DNA of 64,000 bases from Rhizobiaceae bacterium (lineage in GTDB: Bacteria; Pseudomonadota; Alphaproteobacteria; Rhizobiales; Rhizobiaceae), in NCBI GenBank assembly GCA_023953835.1, contig JAMLJB010000001.1, positions 2,453,501-2,517,500 of the forward strand, in the 5' to 3' direction. Below are positions 62,113 to 64,000 of this stretch, piece after piece (within the stretch, counting starts at the first letter, position 1; each line of letters opens with the position of its first letter). The position numbers were made by a program, and so were the translations under genes. Under the pieces are notes generated by a model that searched no databases, had not been told where the DNA came from, and worked only from the letters and a program-made list of their open reading frames with translations.

Positions 62113-63201
62113 TCAGGCGCGCACATAGTCGGATGTGTTGTGCTTGCGCATGACCTCGTCGAAGCGCCGCGCGAAGGCTTCATCCGCCAGCTTCTTGCGG
62201 CGCTGGATGTCGGCGGTGGTGACCATGTTCTTCTCATGCAGTTCGAGCAGGTCGCCGATATGCTTCTGCGCGGCCGCGCCGATGCCCGCCATGGTTTCCT
62301 CTGCGGTGTTGTCCACCTGCGAGCCGAGCGTGTTGATCTTGTGGGCCACGTCCTGCTGCGCCGCGGTCTTGAGTGAGTCCTCCAGCGCCTTGTAGAGGAC
62401 GATGCGCTGTTCGGTGTCGATGGTCAGCTTGTTGATCAGCGTGTTCTGAGCGGCGATCTGGTTGTTCAGCGAGTCCACAAACGTCTGGAACATGGAGGTG
62501 TAGCGCTCCAGCGTCTGGCTGCCCGCGAGCAGTTCCTGCTCCTTCGCCTGCTTTTCATTGTATTCGGTCGCAAGCTTGGAGCGCTCGCCTTCAAGCTTCG
62601 TCCGCTCCTTCTGGTTGGTGGATGCGGAGATCCTGTTCTCGACGTCCAGCAGGAGCGGGTTGAGTTCCATGATCCGCTTCTGAACGGCCTCAAGCTCCAC
62701 CATGGTCGCCTTGCGGCGCTCGATGACCTGTTCCAGCGATGCTTCCGAAGTCTTGTAGCGCTGGTCGAGGATCTGCTTCTGGCCTTTCAGTATGCCGACG
62801 ATCGTGTCGGACTTGGCGAGCAGTTCCTGCAGGTTGCCTGCCAGCGACATGTTGCGCACGCGGTCGGTCCGCATGCGCTGTTTGGAGGCCTCGGAGAAGA
62901 TGCCGACGATGCTTTCCCAGGTGGTGAAGCTCTTCATGCTCTCGAACTCGGACCCGAAAACATTTGTCGCATCCTCAAGCCCGATGATGAGATCGGCGAT
63001 GTTGCTTTCCATCACCTTCTGCTGCTTGAGCACATCTTCGATGCGCGCGTTCTCGATGTCGAAATCGGCATTGCCGATCTTGGCGTCGGATCGGGCGAAC
63101 TGATCCAGGACCGTCGACGACTGGTCGATCCTGGTGCGCATCTCCTCGACGACCTTCTTGGTCTTTTCGATCTCGGCGTCGAAGTTCTGAAGTTCGGCCA
63201 T
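62113..63201 (-). CDS. Coiled-coil protein (gene 1 of the AAA operon)
   Basis: This 362-residue protein is almost entirely charged alpha-helix, with long coiled-coil stretches (about 5-75, 125-225 and 245-345). There is no signal peptide or membrane segment. The helical layout recalls TelA-type or PspA-type proteins, but no diagnostic motif supports either. I choose ATG 63201, with AGGAGG seven bases upstream, over GTG 63207. It leads the operon; 251 bases separate it from the divergent choX copy 2. It could be a polymer or scaffold acted on by the AAA protein. Confidence 0.8.
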   Translation of the reverse strand: MAELQNFDAEIEKTKKVVEEMRTRIDQSSTVLDQFARSDAKIGNADFDIENARIEDVLKQQKVMESNIADLIIGLEDATNVFGSEFESMKSFTTWESIVGIFSEASKQRMRTDRVRNMSLAGNLQELLAKSDTIVGILKGQKQILDQRYKTSEASLEQVIERRKATMVELEAVQKRIMELNPLLLDVENRISASTNQKERTKLEGERSKLATEYNEKQAKEQELLAGSQTLERYTSMFQTFVDSLNNQIAAQNTLINKLTIDTEQRIVLYKALEDSLKTAAQQDVAHKINTLGSQVDNTAEETMAGIGAAAQKHIGDLLELHEKNMVTTADIQRRKKLADEAFARRFDEVMRKHNTSDYVRA

Positions 63202-63452
63202 GCGCACCCTCCTCGGAGATGGTCGTTTCTGTTGCGAATATAAGGGGGGCCGATTTCGATTGGAAGGAGGCGGCTTCGATTTCGCATCACTGCGTAAATG
63301 CTTGTATCCCCTGCCATGTCGTGAATAGAGAAGTGGGCGGCGCGTGCGCGCATGTTGTTGCTTGCATGGGAGTCAAAATGGTGTTTGGTTCGCGCACAAG
63401 GGACAGTGAAAAGATCCGGCGCGCGCCCGGGCATCAAATGGGAGAATATTGA

Positions 63453-64000
63453 ATGTCAGCCTACAAGTCGTTTGCCTTGGCCCTCAGCCTGGCGAGTTTC
63501 GCCCTTTCGGGCGCCGCCAATGCCGCCGACGCCGAGTCCTGCAAGAAAGTTCGCCTTTCCGATGTCGGCTGGACCGACATTCAGGCCACAACCGGGGTGG
63601 CGTCCGTGCTGCTCACCGCGCTCGGCTACGAGCCGGAAGTCATCCAGCTCTCGGTTCCGGTCACCTATGCTTCGCTCAAGAACAACGACCTCGATGTGTT
63701 CCTCGGCAACTGGATGCCGTCGATGACCAACGACATCAAGGACTACACCGCCGAAGGCTCGGTCGAAACGATCAGCCTGAACCTCGACGGGGCAGGCTAC
63801 GGCCTGGTCGTGCCGACCTACATGGCCGATGCCGGGGTCAAGACCCTTGCCGATCTCGCCAAGCCCGAGGTCAAGGAAAAGCTCGACGGCAAGGTCTACG
63901 GCATCGAGGCCGGCAATGACGGCAATCGCATCATCCTCGACATGATCGCCAATCCCGACAGCGGGCTGCACGGCTACGAGCTTGTCGAATCCTCCGAGGC
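63453..64000 (+). CDS. choX: Choline ABC transporter substrate-binding protein (copy 2, partial)
   Basis: This gene runs off the window after 182 complete codons. A signal peptide (1-25, ending ANAADAE) is followed by SCKKVRLSDVGWTDIQ, nearly identical to copy 1, then LKNNDLDVFLGNWMP and KVYGIEAGNDGN. GGAG lies eight bases before the ATG at 63453. It is probably the first gene of a choXWV operon continuing beyond the window. It diverges from the AAA operon. The 251-base gap shows no clear operator. Confidence 0.92.
   Translation, partial: MSAYKSFALALSLASFALSGAANAADAESCKKVRLSDVGWTDIQATTGVASVLLTALGYEPEVIQLSVPVTYASLKNNDLDVFLGNWMPSMTNDIKDYTAEGSVETISLNLDGAGYGLVVPTYMADAGVKTLADLAKPEVKEKLDGKVYGIEAGNDGNRIILDMIANPDSGLHGYELVESSE

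Noticed and set aside
62113..63201. Calling the coiled-coil protein TelA or PspA
   Set aside because: Only helical character and layout are similar. Without a profile hit the name would mislead.
1..64000. tRNA, rRNA, CRISPR arrays and insertion sequences
   Set aside because: I looked in the gene-free gaps for T-loop sequences, evenly spaced repeats and transposase-like frames with terminal repeats and found none. Very diverged copies could be missed.

Overview
This is a GC-rich, densely coded stretch of chromosome from an alphaproteobacterium of the order Rhizobiales (Hyphomicrobiales), most likely near Phyllobacteriaceae/Brucellaceae. The lineage is inferred from gene content: an Omp10-like lipoprotein, a membrane-bound ferritin (mbfA) with an Irr-type iron box, homospermidine synthase with a group IV ornithine decarboxylase behind a long leader, a ChoX/BetC choline module, a DUF882 protein, and a heat-shock gene with a ROSE-like thermometer. 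I see no tRNA, rRNA, CRISPR array, insertion sequence or prophage. Almost everything looks like resident chromosome; the first 1.9 kb is visibly AT-richer and may be acquired.

Layout. 0-1.9 kb: two tandem FkbM-type methyltransferases with TTG starts and a shared dyad in front of each. 1.9-8.2 kb: glutamate synthase gltB-gltD. 8.4-10.4 kb: an alpha/beta hydrolase, an intergenic region with an orphan minus-strand terminator (possible small RNA), and an Hsp20 gene with a ROSE-like leader. 10.4-22 kb: cell-envelope and general genes (an SGNH-fold protein lacking catalytic residues, a lytic transglycosylase, an outer-membrane barrel, KdsD, SPFH/NfeD, ferrochelatase, a 5'-nucleotidase with a LysM tail, an acyl-CoA ligase-like protein, Omp10). 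22-31 kb: homospermidine synthase, pabC/pabB/pepF, a sigma-54 activator and a DUF882 protein. 31-36.4 kb: a Crp/Fnr regulator, mbfA, and choX-betC with a divergent LysR gene. 36.6-43 kb: KDPG aldolase, an N-acetylmuramidase, TrhO, a TerB-like protein, an SDR, an aminotransferase and a GNAT protein. 43-47 kb: a metal-efflux cluster (CDF exporter, NicO-type exporter, DUF1007 partner, LysR). 47-49.4 kb: ornithine decarboxylase with a leader of about 0.5 kb. 49.5-56.4 kb: SCP2, VOC, lactate dehydrogenase, a purine permease, an MFS carrier and formate-THF ligase.

56.5-63.2 kb is the least explained part. It is a tight five-gene minus-strand operon: a coiled-coil protein, a protein of unknown family, a classic-type AAA ATPase with a non-standard Walker B, a DUF6638-like protein and a DUF2333-like membrane protein. 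All internal gaps are 9-15 bases, so the products probably form one membrane-associated machine whose job is unknown. The window ends inside a second choline-binding-protein gene reading divergently from this operon.

How the genes fit together. Ornithine decarboxylase makes putrescine and homospermidine synthase uses it. BetC frees choline from choline-O-sulfate and ChoX captures choline for import. MbfA and the two metal exporters handle iron, zinc and nickel/cobalt. Function calls rest on motif reading and family knowledge; no database search was run.
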